A program made the translations under genes and the position numbers. Under the pieces are notes generated by a model. That model made no database searches. It was not told the DNA's origin and saw nothing but the letters and a program-made list of their open reading frames with translations. Shown piece after piece: positions 44,322-53,975 of a stretch of DNA of 64,000 bases (position 1 is its first letter; each line of letters begins with the position of its first letter). The DNA comes from JAHDFB01 sp965658745. GTDB taxonomy: Bacteria > Bacteroidota > Bacteroidia > Chitinophagales > Saprospiraceae. The stretch covers positions 81,624-145,623 of the forward strand of contig CBFHTK010000009.1 in assembly GCA_965658745.1 (NCBI GenBank), given 5' to 3'.

Positions 44322-44810
44322 CTAAGTAAGCAGCAACTGTAAAATCACGATATCTTGCCATTCACCATTTTTAAAGCCAATCTCTTTCTGAGTACCCACT
44401 TTCGTATATCCCAATTTTATGTTGTATTGAATGCTACCTTCATTTTCTGCAAAAATCTTAGCTACTAAATGCCGATAGTTCATCTTACGTGCCTCAGAAA
44501 TTAAGTATCTTTTCATACTGCTACCATAACCTTTTCCTAACTCTGATTCAGTTAAGTAAACAGCAGTTTCTGCGGCAAACCTGTATCCCTCTCGATCACT
44601 GTATTTCTTTATGATTCCCCAGCCTATTATAACGTCATTCTTTTTCATGACGTACAACCGTTCCCTATTTGAAAACTTCTTGACCCATTTCTCAATATCT
44701 TCTTTGTCATGAAGTCTTTCCTCCATTGTACTTGTACCTCGCTTTATATATTCATTGTAAATACTTGCGATACGAGCATAATCACTCTGTTTTGCAGTAC
44801 TAATTATCAT
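44322..44810 (-). CDS. GNAT family N-acetyltransferase
   Basis: I chose the ATG at 44810 (162 residues, MIISTAKQSDYARIASIYNEY); a GTG at 44834 would add eight residues. Acetyl-CoA site motif A is TESELGKGYGSSMKRYLISEARKMN (Q/RxxGxG/A pattern), followed by HLVAKIFAENEGSIQYNIKLGYTKVG, the typical motif B. The family resembles phosphinothricin/methionine-sulfone-type acetyltransferases that act on small amino compounds. Its place between an N-acyl amino acid deacylase and a thiol dioxygenase suggests that it N-acylates an amino acid. Confidence 0.85.
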   Translation of the reverse strand: MIISTAKQSDYARIASIYNEYIKRGTSTMEERLHDKEDIEKWVKKFSNRERLYVMKKNDVIIGWGIIKKYSDREGYRFAAETAVYLTESELGKGYGSSMKRYLISEARKMNYRHLVAKIFAENEGSIQYNIKLGYTKVGTQKEIGFKNGEWQDIVILQLLLT

Positions 44811-44871
44811 GTCTAATTGAGAAATGTGATCCACGTCTTAATTTAAGTATATTTTTCAATTCTTTTACAAT

Positions 44872-46446
44872 CTAATTCTTCAAAATTCGACCTGGATTGA
44901 CTTCTTTTACTTTTCCATTATCAATTACCAGTTTTCCATTTACCCAAAGATATTCTACACCATCAGAAAGACTCCTAGGCTTGGTGTAGCTAGCATTTGC
45001 TTTTAGTGTGTCTGGATCCAACAAAACTAAATCTGCAAGATATCCTTCAGCGATCTGTCCGCGGTCTTGTAGATTAAAGAATTGAGCAGGTAAATAGGTG
45101 ATTTTATGGATTGCTTCTTCCCAGCTTAAAGCTTTAAGATTCTTTACATAACGCTCCAAAAAGGTTGTAAAAGCTCCGTATGATCTTGGATGAGGTTGTC
45201 CGATTGATTCTGGCGCATTTACAGGGTAGCTCCATGAATCAGTGCATATCATCGCTTTGGGCCAAAGGATTGCAGCGTCGATATCATCTTGGCTTATACA
45301 GTGATAGACAATCCAAGACTCAGTACTTTTAGACAGTATTTGAGCTATTGCATCTGCATCTGATATATTTTGCTCTCTTGCTATTTCGTCTACGTTTTTT
45401 CCGAAGTATTCTTCAAATTCGTCAGAGATTATCATCATTTGACTCAAGTCATAATCCCGTTCGATGATCCAATCCGCAATGTCTTTTAATACTTGTGGTT
45501 CCTTGAGTTTTTGAGGAATATTTTCGATCCCACCTTTTAGTATATACTTGGGTATAAAAGCTCTTAGTTTTGTTGAAATTGCAGTATAGGGATATACATC
45601 AACAGCAGCTTGTAGATCGGGATGGTTTTGATTAAAATCTTCAATTTGTTTCAAGATTTTAGGAATTTTCCCCCAATTCTGCTGTTCAGCTGCTTTAAGA
45701 TGACTTATTAACGTGCGTATATTTGCTTTTTCGCTGATTGTCAGAGCTTCAGTAACTGCTTCCTCAATACCGTTTCGTTCATCACGGATATGCGATGCGT
45801 ATACACCTCCTTTGTTGGCCGTGATTTTTGCTAATTCAATAATCTCTTCCATTTCAGCAAAACAACCAGGGGCGTAAATCAAACCCGTAGAAAAACCAAT
45901 CCCACCTTCATCCATTGCCTTTTCTAAAGCAATATTCATATTCTTCTGCTGTTCCGATGTCAATATTTTCCAATCTTCCATGTTTCCAGCTCGCAAGGTA
46001 CTATGACCTATGAGTGTAGCTATATTAAACTGAAGCTTGTCTTCGATTCGCTCAAAATACTCTTCCATGGTGGTCCAATCATACGGAAAGCCAATTTCTT
46101 CAGATAAGCGATTCATGGTCTTAATGAGATGAGGACCTATAGGAGCTGGGGAAGTTCCACAATTCCCAAATATTTCAGTCGTAATACCTTGATGGAGTTT
46201 GTGGTCTGCTGCTTTTGGGAAAAAATATCCAAACCCCGTTGAAGCATGGGGGTCAATGAAGCCAGGTGCTAAGATCATTCCTTGACCATCAATGATTTGA
46301 CTAGCTTGTGGAAGTTTTTCCGACTGATCTAGCACTTTGATTCTATCACCAATTATCCCAATATTTCTAACTCTTCCATCCTCTAGTAAGCCAGTGCAGA
46401 CTTTGGCATTTGTAATTATGTAATCTAACATTCTTATGTTGTGCAT
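44872..46446 (-). CDS. amidohydrolase, N-acyl-D-amino-acid deacylase-like
   Basis: 524 residues in the D-aminoacylase branch of the amidohydrolase superfamily. Landmarks: APGFIDPHAST (H67), FGNCGTSPAP (C96), VYASHIRDERNG (H219), LISHLKAAEQQNWGK (H249), and a late Asp in CTDSWSY. These align with H67, C96, H220, H250 and D366 of the characterised D-aminoacylase, as I recall them. The second His of the HxH motif, expected at residue 69, is Ser here. An alternative start at 46431 (MLDYIITNAK) is equally plausible. It is 16 bases after the racemase gene, so the two probably work together on N-acyl amino acids. Confidence 0.8.
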   Translation of the reverse strand: MHNIRMLDYIITNAKVCTGLLEDGRVRNIGIIGDRIKVLDQSEKLPQASQIIDGQGMILAPGFIDPHASTGFGYFFPKAADHKLHQGITTEIFGNCGTSPAPIGPHLIKTMNRLSEEIGFPYDWTTMEEYFERIEDKLQFNIATLIGHSTLRAGNMEDWKILTSEQQKNMNIALEKAMDEGGIGFSTGLIYAPGCFAEMEEIIELAKITANKGGVYASHIRDERNGIEEAVTEALTISEKANIRTLISHLKAAEQQNWGKIPKILKQIEDFNQNHPDLQAAVDVYPYTAISTKLRAFIPKYILKGGIENIPQKLKEPQVLKDIADWIIERDYDLSQMMIISDEFEEYFGKNVDEIAREQNISDADAIAQILSKSTESWIVYHCISQDDIDAAILWPKAMICTDSWSYPVNAPESIGQPHPRSYGAFTTFLERYVKNLKALSWEEAIHKITYLPAQFFNLQDRGQIAEGYLADLVLLDPDTLKANASYTKPRSLSDGVEYLWVNGKLVIDNGKVKEVNPGRILKN

Positions 46447-46462
46447 TTATTTTTAAAAAAAA

Positions 46463-47602
46463 CTACATCTCAATATCAATGCGTTGCGTAGTATACTTGT
46501 TTAATACTTCAGGTAGTACTTGGCAAGTATCTAAGCTGTTAATATCGACAAAACCACGATCCATCGTAACTTCGGGATTGATAATGTCTTGCTGGAAATA
46601 GCGAGCTGAAGGGCTAAGGTCGTGTGCTTTAGCATTTGGAAGATGAGCTGCTAATTCAAGATTGGCAATGCGTCCAATACCGGTTTCAAACATGCCACCT
46701 ATCCAACATGAAATACAATTAGTTTCACAATAATTTACAATTTCAATACTGTTTGTAATACCTCCAACTCTTCCAATCTTAAGATTCAACTCATCGATTG
46801 CATTTAATTGGTGTAGTTTCATCAGATCACCAATATTCTTCACTTCCTCATCTGCACAAATCTGTAAATTTGGAAAGCGATTTTTGGCTTTGCTTAATAC
46901 ATCATATCGGTCGGGGGGAAACGGCTGTTCAATGACGGTTTGATATGTATTGGCAAAATATGAGAAAATATCTAAATCCTTTTCATAGAAACTACCATTG
47001 GCATCAAAACCAGTGTGAATATTATTGTCGAAAAGCAGTGGATTGATGTAATCAAAAACGGATGTATCAACCTTTGGTGATATTTTAAATTTTAATCTTT
47101 GAAATCCGTCAGAAATTGCTTGCTCAACAACTTCGTAAAATTCGGTTTTGTCGTAATAGATTCCTAAAGAAATTCCTACAGGTATTCGATCTATTTGAGG
47201 GGAGGTAAGCAGTGTTGAAAGATCAATATCACCTTGCTTACGAGCAATTTGAAACACAGCAGCTTCGACCGCAGCTTTGGTGAAATTCCAACCTCGAACT
47301 TTTCTTAAAACGTTGAGAATCTCCCCATAAGTTTGCTCCTTTTTGAGAGCTGGTGCAATAAACCTTTGGATGACTTCTGCAGCGGCATCACGGTATTCGA
47401 CTGAGTAGTAAGGGTCTGGGCGGCAGGCGCATTCTCCATAACCAATGAGGCCTTCTGAATCTATCCATTTTACGATGAGTGCTTCACGAGAATTTCTAAC
47501 CCCAATTCCCGATTGAAATGAGCTTACTTGAGGTAAATCTATGAGAAATAGTTCAAGACGCTTTAAGGTGATTTTTTGCTCTAATAATTTGTTTATTTCC
47601 AT
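46463..47602 (-). CDS. N-succinyl/N-acylamino acid racemase (enolase superfamily, MenC-like)
   Basis: 379 residues. The N-terminal capping domain begins TLKRLELFLIDLPQVSSFQSGIGVR; the barrel carries the catalytic Lys pair (RLKFKISP and LNLKIGRVGG), metal ligands in FDANGS, IEQPF and CADEE, and the characteristic CWIGGMFETGIGR and DLSPSARYF motifs. This is the OSBS/NSAR branch; the same motifs occur in the N-succinylamino acid racemases described in Geobacillus by Sakai and colleagues. No other men genes are nearby, and a deacylase and acetyltransferase follow, so an N-acylamino acid racemase role is more likely than menaquinone synthesis. Confidence 0.82.
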   Translation of the reverse strand: MEINKLLEQKITLKRLELFLIDLPQVSSFQSGIGVRNSREALIVKWIDSEGLIGYGECACRPDPYYSVEYRDAAAEVIQRFIAPALKKEQTYGEILNVLRKVRGWNFTKAAVEAAVFQIARKQGDIDLSTLLTSPQIDRIPVGISLGIYYDKTEFYEVVEQAISDGFQRLKFKISPKVDTSVFDYINPLLFDNNIHTGFDANGSFYEKDLDIFSYFANTYQTVIEQPFPPDRYDVLSKAKNRFPNLQICADEEVKNIGDLMKLHQLNAIDELNLKIGRVGGITNSIEIVNYCETNCISCWIGGMFETGIGRIANLELAAHLPNAKAHDLSPSARYFQQDIINPEVTMDRGFVDINSLDTCQVLPEVLNKYTTQRIDIEM

Positions 47603-47782
47603 CGCGCTAATGATACCAAAAATTGCACAGAATGTAGAATCTATAGTTGGATTTATTTGAAGAATTCATAATTTACTTTAGCAATTTTTAAAAGTCCATT
47701 CTTTAGGTAAACTTTGTTAAACTGAAGTCTTGTTTCATCATGACGAACTACAATAATGGTATTCAAGTCTTACTAGAAAAAT

Positions 47783-47819
47783 AAAAACGCTACCAAGACA
47801 TTGCTTGATAGCGTTTTTT
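47783..47819 (-). terminator. bidirectional Rho-independent terminator after the fasciclin gene
   Basis: AAAAACGCTACCAAG (47783-47796) and CTTGATAGCGTTTTT (47804-47818) pair with one mismatch around a short loop. A-tract and T-tract flank both sides, so it can end transcription from either direction. Confidence 0.85.
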
Positions 47820-47847
47820 ACATTAAAATGCACATTGTTTCTGAATC

Positions 47848-48183
47848 TTAGTTTGGCATTACAACTGAATCGATAGCGTGAATTACGCCATTTGATGCTT
47901 CAACATCTGTTAAAACAATTGTAGATGTGTTTCCTGCCGCATCCGTTAATATTACGTTTCCGTCTTTCATTGATGCCATCAATTTACCTCTTTGCAAAGT
48001 TGTGATCGAGAAGCTTCCATTATTTTCTTTAATAGCTACTACCACGTCACTTGCCATAATTTTTCCTGCTACTACGTGGTATGTTAGTACTGCAGTTAAG
48101 GTTTCTTTATTTTCTGGCTTCAATAATGAAGCTACAGTTCCTTCAGGTAGAAAGATAAAGAATACCCTAAGATACTGAAAGTA
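47848..48183 (-). pseudogene. truncated fasciclin (FAS1) domain gene
   Basis: The open frame keeps the second half of a FAS1 domain: LPEGTVASLLKPENKETLTA, LTYHVVAGKIMASDVV, then STIVLTDVEASNGVIHAIDSVVMP. FAS1 domains have about 130 residues; the first ~60, including the usual VFAPTNxAF box, are missing and replaced by an unrelated YFQYLRVFFIF. No ATG is in frame (TTG at 48123 is the first possible start). It lies 19 bases after the tex stop. I call it a 5'-truncated remnant; a palindrome GATACTTTCAGTATC near 48172-48186 may mark the break point. Confidence 0.7.
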
Positions 48184-48202
48184 TCAAAAATTACAATTAA
48201 TC

Positions 48203-50326
48203 TCATTCCTTCATACTCAACGAAATCCTCTTACGGTCAATATCTATATCAATAACACGTGCAGTAACCTCCTGGCCAAGACTCAAAACCTTGCTAGGAT
48301 CAGAGATATACTTATTTGTGATCTGAGAGATATGAATAAGTCCATTTTCTTTGATTCCAATATCTACAAAGGCTCCAAATTTGGTCATGTTATTAATAAT
48401 GCCAATTACTTCCATTCCGATCTTCAAATCACTAATTTTTTCAAGGCCTTTTGTGAATTTCACTGGCTTAGCATCTCCTCTTGGATCGATACCTGGTTTG
48501 CTAAGTTCTTGGATGATGTCCAAAATGGTAGGGAGACCAATCTTACCCGTAATAAAATCAGTGGGATTAAGCTGATCAAGCAACAACTTATTCTCAAGTA
48601 AATCTGAAATTTCCACTTGGAGGCTACGTGCCATTTTTTTGACAATATGATAAGCTTCTGGATGAACTCCTGTATTATCAAGTGGGTTATCTCCATTTTT
48701 GATTCGTAGAAATCCAGCCGCTTGCTCAAATGACTTAGCGCCCATGCGCGGTACTTTCATTAATGAAGCTTTCGAATGAATACCGTGATGTTCTGCACGG
48801 AAATCAACTATATTTTGGGCTAGGGTTGGTCCGAGACCCGAAACATAATTGAGTACGTGCTTACTTGCAGTATTTACATTGATACCAATCTTGTTTACAG
48901 CGTTGATGACAACTTGGTCCAATTTAGATTTCAACTTGACTTGATTTACATCATGCTGGTATTGACCGACACCGATACTCTTTGGGTCAATTTTTACTAG
49001 TTCTGCCAAAGGATCCATCAGTCTTCGACCGATTGATATAGCGCCTCGGATTGTTAAATCAAGATCAGGGAATTCCTCGCGTGCGAGTTCACTGGCTGAA
49101 TAGATACTCGCTCCTTGCTCGTTTACAAGGTATCGATTGACAGACTCGGGAAGCCAACTGTTAAGCCATTCCAAAGTTTCTTTTCCCGCTGTTCCATTTC
49201 CAATGGCAATATCTTTAATGTTCCAGCGATCTATGAAGTTTTCGATAATTGATCGTGATTCATCGAGTTTATTCTGCGGTGGATGCGGATAAATAGTTTT
49301 ATAAGAACTAAGATCAGATTGATCGTTGAGTGCTGCGACTTTACAACCAGTGCGGAATCCTGGATCAATGGCAAGAATTGCTTTTTCACCCAAAGGTGGC
49401 GCAAGTAGTAACTGCCGCAGGTTTTCCGAAAAAACGTCAATCGCCTCATCGTCTGCTATGTCTTTTGCTGTTTTTCTGAACTCATTGCTGATAGAGGGAA
49501 TGATCAGTCTCTTGAGTGCATCTTGAATCGCAACTCGAACCTCGGCGGTACATTCATTATCCGCTTTAGTGAAATAACTATTTAATCTGCTAGTTAGTCG
49601 TTCGTCATCGATAACAAGCTTTATCCTTAACAGTTTCTCCGTCTCACCTCTGAACATAGCGAGTAATCTATGCGAAGGTATTCTCTTCAATGGCTGGCTA
49701 AAATCCCAATAGTTCTTGTACTTTTCTGCTTCGGATTGTTTGGATTTTATCAGCTTAGAATGAATGACCGCCGATCTTTGAAATATCTCTCTCGCAATTT
49801 TACGTGCAACTTGATGTTCACTAATCCACTCAGCGATGATGTCTCTAGCTCCCGCAATTGCCTGTTCGGTGTCTTCAATTTCTCCTTTGACAAAAGTGAA
49901 CGCTGTACGATTTAGATCCATTGTTTTTGATCTAAAGATCGTATTTGCAAGCGGTTCAAGTCCTGCCTTTCTCGCAGCCTCAGCCTTCGTTTGTTTTTTA
50001 CGTTTATACGGTAGATAAATATCCTCAAGAAGGGTTGGATCCCAGCATTCATTAATTTTTCGTTGAAGATTATTCGTTAGCTGACCTTGCTCTTTGATGG
50101 TGGACAGGATGTATTCCTTTCGACTGATTAACTCTAGGACTTGTTGTTGAGCTGTGCAAATTGCAGCTATTTGCACTTCATCTAGACCACCTGTTGCTTC
50201 TTTTCGATAACGCGCAATGAAAGGTATTGTGGCTCCATCCTGTAACAATTCCAGCGTATTTTGGACAGATTTAGGAGCTAGGTTCACTCTCTTTGTAACA
50301 AGTTCTCGAATCTTGTCCATAGACAT
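48203..50326 (-). CDS. tex: Tex-family RNA-binding transcription accessory protein
   Basis: 707 residues, about usual for Tex. The order is an N-terminal helical region with PFIARYRKEATGGLDEVQI, a YqgF/RNase H-like domain around 325-430 (ILAIDPGFRTGCKVAALN, GNGTAGKETLEWLNSWL), helix-hairpin-helix motifs (LNYVSGLGPTLAQNIVDFR and MKVPRMGAKSFEQAAGFLRI) and a C-terminal S1 domain (IGMEVIGIINNMTKFGAFVDIGIKENGLIHISQIT). Tex binds nucleic acid and affects transcription and stress tolerance in several species. It is a stand-alone gene between the fasciclin remnant and pntB. Confidence 0.95.
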   Translation of the reverse strand: MSMDKIRELVTKRVNLAPKSVQNTLELLQDGATIPFIARYRKEATGGLDEVQIAAICTAQQQVLELISRKEYILSTIKEQGQLTNNLQRKINECWDPTLLEDIYLPYKRKKQTKAEAARKAGLEPLANTIFRSKTMDLNRTAFTFVKGEIEDTEQAIAGARDIIAEWISEHQVARKIAREIFQRSAVIHSKLIKSKQSEAEKYKNYWDFSQPLKRIPSHRLLAMFRGETEKLLRIKLVIDDERLTSRLNSYFTKADNECTAEVRVAIQDALKRLIIPSISNEFRKTAKDIADDEAIDVFSENLRQLLLAPPLGEKAILAIDPGFRTGCKVAALNDQSDLSSYKTIYPHPPQNKLDESRSIIENFIDRWNIKDIAIGNGTAGKETLEWLNSWLPESVNRYLVNEQGASIYSASELAREEFPDLDLTIRGAISIGRRLMDPLAELVKIDPKSIGVGQYQHDVNQVKLKSKLDQVVINAVNKIGINVNTASKHVLNYVSGLGPTLAQNIVDFRAEHHGIHSKASLMKVPRMGAKSFEQAAGFLRIKNGDNPLDNTGVHPEAYHIVKKMARSLQVEISDLLENKLLLDQLNPTDFITGKIGLPTILDIIQELSKPGIDPRGDAKPVKFTKGLEKISDLKIGMEVIGIINNMTKFGAFVDIGIKENGLIHISQITNKYISDPSKVLSLGQEVTARVIDIDIDRKRISLSMKE

Positions 50327-50432
50327 CTTTAGGTTCTAAATAGTTGATTGAAATTAGAACAAAGATGAACTTTGAAATCTGATTTGCCCGAAATATAACT
50401 ACTTTTTCACTAGCGAATTAGTGACAAGTATG

Positions 50433-51830
50433 CTAGTTGCTCACCAACGCTTGCTGAATCTTAGTGACGCTATCTTTCGCGTCTCCATAGAGCATATTGG
50501 TATTTTCATTGAAGAAGAGTGGATTCTGAACCCCTGCATAACCTGTAGCCATGGATCGCTTCATAACAATAACGTCTTTCGCATTCCATACTTTTAGCAC
50601 AGGCATACCATAAATCGGACTAGCGGGATCATCTTCAGCGCCAGGATTGACGATATCATTTGCACCAATTACTAAAACAATGTCTGTGCTGTCAAAATCT
50701 CCATTGATTTCGTCCATTTCTTGGACAATGTCATAGGGAACATTGGCTTCCGCCAAAAGTACATTCATGTGACCAGGTAATCGACCCGCCACAGGGTGTA
50801 TACCAAATTCGACTTCTTTACCCTCTTTTCGAAGGTATTCAACCATTTCTCTAATTGGAAATTGTGCTTTTGCGACAGCCATTCCATAACCTGGGACGAT
50901 AATTACTTTTTTTGCAGCATCGAGGAGATTAGCCACCTGTTCATGATCCATAGCCGTTACTTCGCCTTCGATTGCTTTGGCTGTTCCCGAGGGAGCATTA
51001 CCAAATCCTCCGAAAATAACCGACCAAAAAGATCGATTCATTGCTTCACACATGATAATAGATAGAATAGCTCCTGAGCTACCTACTAGTGCACCAGTGA
51101 TGATCAGTAAATCATTCCCGAGCATGAATCCAGCCGCCGCTGCTGCCCATCCTGAATATGAATTCAACATAGATACAACTACGGGCATATCAGCACCACC
51201 AATTGCCATCACAAGCATAATTCCAATAAATGACGCTATGGCCGTCATGATATAGAGATAGATCAATCCATCTGTGCCTGGTGCTTGGCAAAATAGCACA
51301 CATAGAAATATGCTGATGATGACCAAAACAATATTTACGATATGTCTTCCAGGATAAATAAGGGGTTTGCTCCTGATCTTGCCTTCTAGTTTTCCCCATG
51401 CAATGATGGAGCCTGTAAAGGTTATAGCTCCAATAAAAACTCCGATGAAGACTTCAACTAAATGTATTGTGTGCTCTGCACCCTGAATTTCCGCTGTTGC
51501 TGGATCTATATATGATCCATAACCAACCAACACAGCGGCAAGTCCTACGAATGAGTGGAGAATCGCTACGAGTTGAGGCATTGAAGTCATTTCAACTTTT
51601 CGTGCCACGAAAATTCCAATAACACTTGCAATCGCGATTGCTGCTAATATATATGCGTGACCTTCAATGGATTCACCTAGAACTGTTGAAAGTATAGCGA
51701 TGGCCATACCGATCATCCCGTAGAGGACACCTCTTTTCGCTGACTCTTGTGAAGATAATCCACCAAGGCTGAGTATAAAGAGTATACTTGCCAGCAAGTA
51801 TGAAGCAATTTGTATAGGAGCTGAGATCAT
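50433..51830 (-). CDS. pntB: NAD(P) transhydrogenase subunit beta
   Basis: 465 residues, the normal length. About nine membrane helices occupy residues 1-265, with the GGADMPVVVSMLNSYSGWAAAAAGFMLGND signature. The soluble NADP-binding domain III follows from about 290, with VPGYGMAVAKAQ, HPVAGRLPGHMNVLLAEANVPYD and DIVLVIGANDIVNPGAEDDPASPIYGMP. With PntA it uses the proton motive force to reduce NADP+ with NADH. It starts three bases after the pntA stop, so the two form an operon. Confidence 0.97.
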   Translation of the reverse strand: MISAPIQIASYLLASILFILSLGGLSSQESAKRGVLYGMIGMAIAILSTVLGESIEGHAYILAAIAIASVIGIFVARKVEMTSMPQLVAILHSFVGLAAVLVGYGSYIDPATAEIQGAEHTIHLVEVFIGVFIGAITFTGSIIAWGKLEGKIRSKPLIYPGRHIVNIVLVIISIFLCVLFCQAPGTDGLIYLYIMTAIASFIGIMLVMAIGGADMPVVVSMLNSYSGWAAAAAGFMLGNDLLIITGALVGSSGAILSIIMCEAMNRSFWSVIFGGFGNAPSGTAKAIEGEVTAMDHEQVANLLDAAKKVIIVPGYGMAVAKAQFPIREMVEYLRKEGKEVEFGIHPVAGRLPGHMNVLLAEANVPYDIVQEMDEINGDFDSTDIVLVIGANDIVNPGAEDDPASPIYGMPVLKVWNAKDVIVMKRSMATGYAGVQNPLFFNENTNMLYGDAKDSVTKIQQALVSN

Positions 51831-51833
51831 TGT

Positions 51834-53375
51834 TTATTTTCTGAACATGTTAAGCATACGTCGTGTGACAACAAAGCCACCAACGATATTTATACAAGCA
51901 ACTAAAATGGCAATTGATGCCAAAATGCTCATAGGATTAGATAATCCATTTTTGACTTGAAGAAGTCCACCAATAATTATTATACCACTTATTGCGTTTG
52001 TGACTGCCATCAGCGGTGTGTGTAACGAGTGAGAAACATTCCAAATCACCTGCCATCCAACAAAGACAGCTAGAACAAAGACTGTAAAATGAGCCATGAA
52101 TTCGGGTGGTGCAAACAAAGCTAAAAAGTATAACAGTGCAGCAATTATTGCTAGCGTAATCAGCATTCTAGTAGTTTTACTAGCTGCAGATTCTACCTTT
52201 GGTTCCGCTGTTACTTCTGTTTCTTTTTCACTCGTTTCAACTTTCTTTTTTGTCGGACTTACAGGTAATGGCTCTGGAGGCCAATTAACTTTACCATCAT
52301 GGGTGACCATTGCTCTTTTGACAACATCGTCATCCATATTAATAGCGAAATCCTCACCTTTACCCATATCATCCAAAAGATGACATAAATTATTTCCGTA
52401 GAGCTGACTTGCTTGGCTAGGCAGTTGATCAAGCTTTCCAATGATTGTTACTCCGTTGTCAGTCTTGTATATTTCATTGTGTTTTGTCAGCACGCAGTTA
52501 CCTCCACTTGAGGAAGCAAGATCAACTATTACAGATCCTGGCTTCATCGCTGCAACGTGATAATCCAATACTAGCTTGGGTGCATTTCTTCCTGGTATTT
52601 GTGCGGTTGTAATGACGATATCCACGTCCTTTGCTTGCTCCAGGAAAAGCGCCATTTCAGCCTCGATAAATGCTGGACTCATTACTTTTGAATATCCACT
52701 ATCAGTTGATCCATCTTCTTCGATATCAACTGTTAGAAATTCAGCACCCATACTTTCTATTTGCTCCGCTACCTCAGCTCTCGTGTCAAAGGCCCTGACT
52801 ATAGCACCAAGCGATCTAGCTGTCCCGATTGCTGCTAAACCAGCAACACCAGCACCGATAACTAGAACTTTCGCAGGATTAACTTTTCCAGCCGCTGTAA
52901 TTTGTCCATTGAGAAAACGACCAAAATGATTTGCAGCCTCTATTACTGAACGATATCCAGCGATATTTGCCATTGAAGACAATACGTCCATTTTTTGGGC
53001 CCTTGATATTCTTGGGATAGCATCCATCGCAATGGCATTAACTCCTTGTTTGGCTAGGCTTTTAAGAAGCTCAAGATTTTGTGCAGGGTAGAGGTAGCTC
53101 AGACTAACTTGTTCTTTTCTTAGCAGTGGTATCTCTTCGTTTTGAAAAGGTTGGACTTTGAGAACAATGTCAGCCGTACTATATAGTGAGGCTGAATCCT
53201 TAAGAATTTCAGCACCCGCTTCTTGATACTCAGTATCAGAGTAGTTTGCTTTGATTCCAGCGCCTGCTTGTACTAATACTTGAAAGCCTTGTTTGATTAG
53301 CCGCTGCACATTTTTTGGTGTGGCAGCAACACGTTGTTCCGAATCAACGATTTCAATTGGGATTCCTACGTTCAT
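51834..53375 (-). CDS. pntA: NAD(P) transhydrogenase subunit alpha
   Basis: 513 residues in the fused alpha form (NAD-binding domain I plus membrane part). Domain I shows the alanine-dehydrogenase-like start (MNVGIPIEIVDSEQRVAATP), KVLVIGAGVAGLAAIGTARSLGA (Rossmann motif) and TTAQIPGRNAPKLV. A charged linker (about 375-400, Lys/Glu-rich) leads to four membrane helices near residues 408-510. Subunit fusion of alpha1 and alpha2 is the E. coli type. It is first in the pntAB operon. Confidence 0.96.
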   Translation of the reverse strand: MNVGIPIEIVDSEQRVAATPKNVQRLIKQGFQVLVQAGAGIKANYSDTEYQEAGAEILKDSASLYSTADIVLKVQPFQNEEIPLLRKEQVSLSYLYPAQNLELLKSLAKQGVNAIAMDAIPRISRAQKMDVLSSMANIAGYRSVIEAANHFGRFLNGQITAAGKVNPAKVLVIGAGVAGLAAIGTARSLGAIVRAFDTRAEVAEQIESMGAEFLTVDIEEDGSTDSGYSKVMSPAFIEAEMALFLEQAKDVDIVITTAQIPGRNAPKLVLDYHVAAMKPGSVIVDLASSSGGNCVLTKHNEIYKTDNGVTIIGKLDQLPSQASQLYGNNLCHLLDDMGKGEDFAINMDDDVVKRAMVTHDGKVNWPPEPLPVSPTKKKVETSEKETEVTAEPKVESAASKTTRMLITLAIIAALLYFLALFAPPEFMAHFTVFVLAVFVGWQVIWNVSHSLHTPLMAVTNAISGIIIIGGLLQVKNGLSNPMSILASIAILVACINIVGGFVVTRRMLNMFRK

Positions 53376-53558
53376 GTTGGAAAAATAGATTTTTCAATTC
53401 AGGAAATCGACACAAAAGCATTTGTTGCTTTTGTGGATACAGGTAAATATACAATATATAATTATATTAATTATTTTTTAATATGTGTTTCTAGCAACGC
53501 CAAGTTAATCCTGGTAAGATGTAATCTGACGATGAACAAGTTTTACGCTAAAGGGCTA

Positions 53559-53975
53559 CTATTCTTTCTTCTCAGATTTAACTTCGATGATTTCAAATGA
53601 ATGAGTAATATTTACAGATTTATGGAGCATTGTTGCTACAGAGCAATACTTGTCAACTGCTAGGTCAATTGCTTGCTTTGCTTTAGATTCTTTGATTTCT
53701 CCATGCAGAATATAGTGTGCATGTATCTCTGTAAATACCTCAGGAATTTCATCTTTCCTTCTTGTTCCTTCAACATTAACTTCTACCTTCATAAGCTTTT
53801 GTCTTGTTTTTTGAAGTATGATTTCTACATCAACACAACTGCAGCCAGCCAAAGCCATGAGCACTGATTCCATAGGACCTACCGCCGACTTATCACCACT
53901 CAGTTGAATTTCCTGCCCAAGATGGTTTCGACCAACATATTTTTGAAAGCCTGTATTTTCTAAATGTATTCTCAT
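53559..53975 (-). CDS. OsmC family protein
   Basis: 138 residues. The two redox cysteines of OsmC/Ohr proteins are in place: ALAGCSCVDV (about residue 45) and DKYCSVATML (about 110). Members reduce organic hydroperoxides or act as thiol peroxidases. The short form with a GDKSAVGPMESVLMALAG motif matches the general OsmC group rather than Ohr. Single gene; its start is 267 bases from the divergent MATE gene. Confidence 0.92.
   Translation of the reverse strand: MRIHLENTGFQKYVGRNHLGQEIQLSGDKSAVGPMESVLMALAGCSCVDVEIILQKTRQKLMKVEVNVEGTRRKDEIPEVFTEIHAHYILHGEIKESKAKQAIDLAVDKYCSVATMLHKSVNITHSFEIIEVKSEKKE

Noticed and set aside
46463..47602. o-succinylbenzoate synthase (menC) for menaquinone
   Set aside because: No other men genes lie nearby, and the deacylase and acetyltransferase downstream favour an N-acylamino acid racemase; the OSBS activity may coexist, so this is a preference rather than proof.
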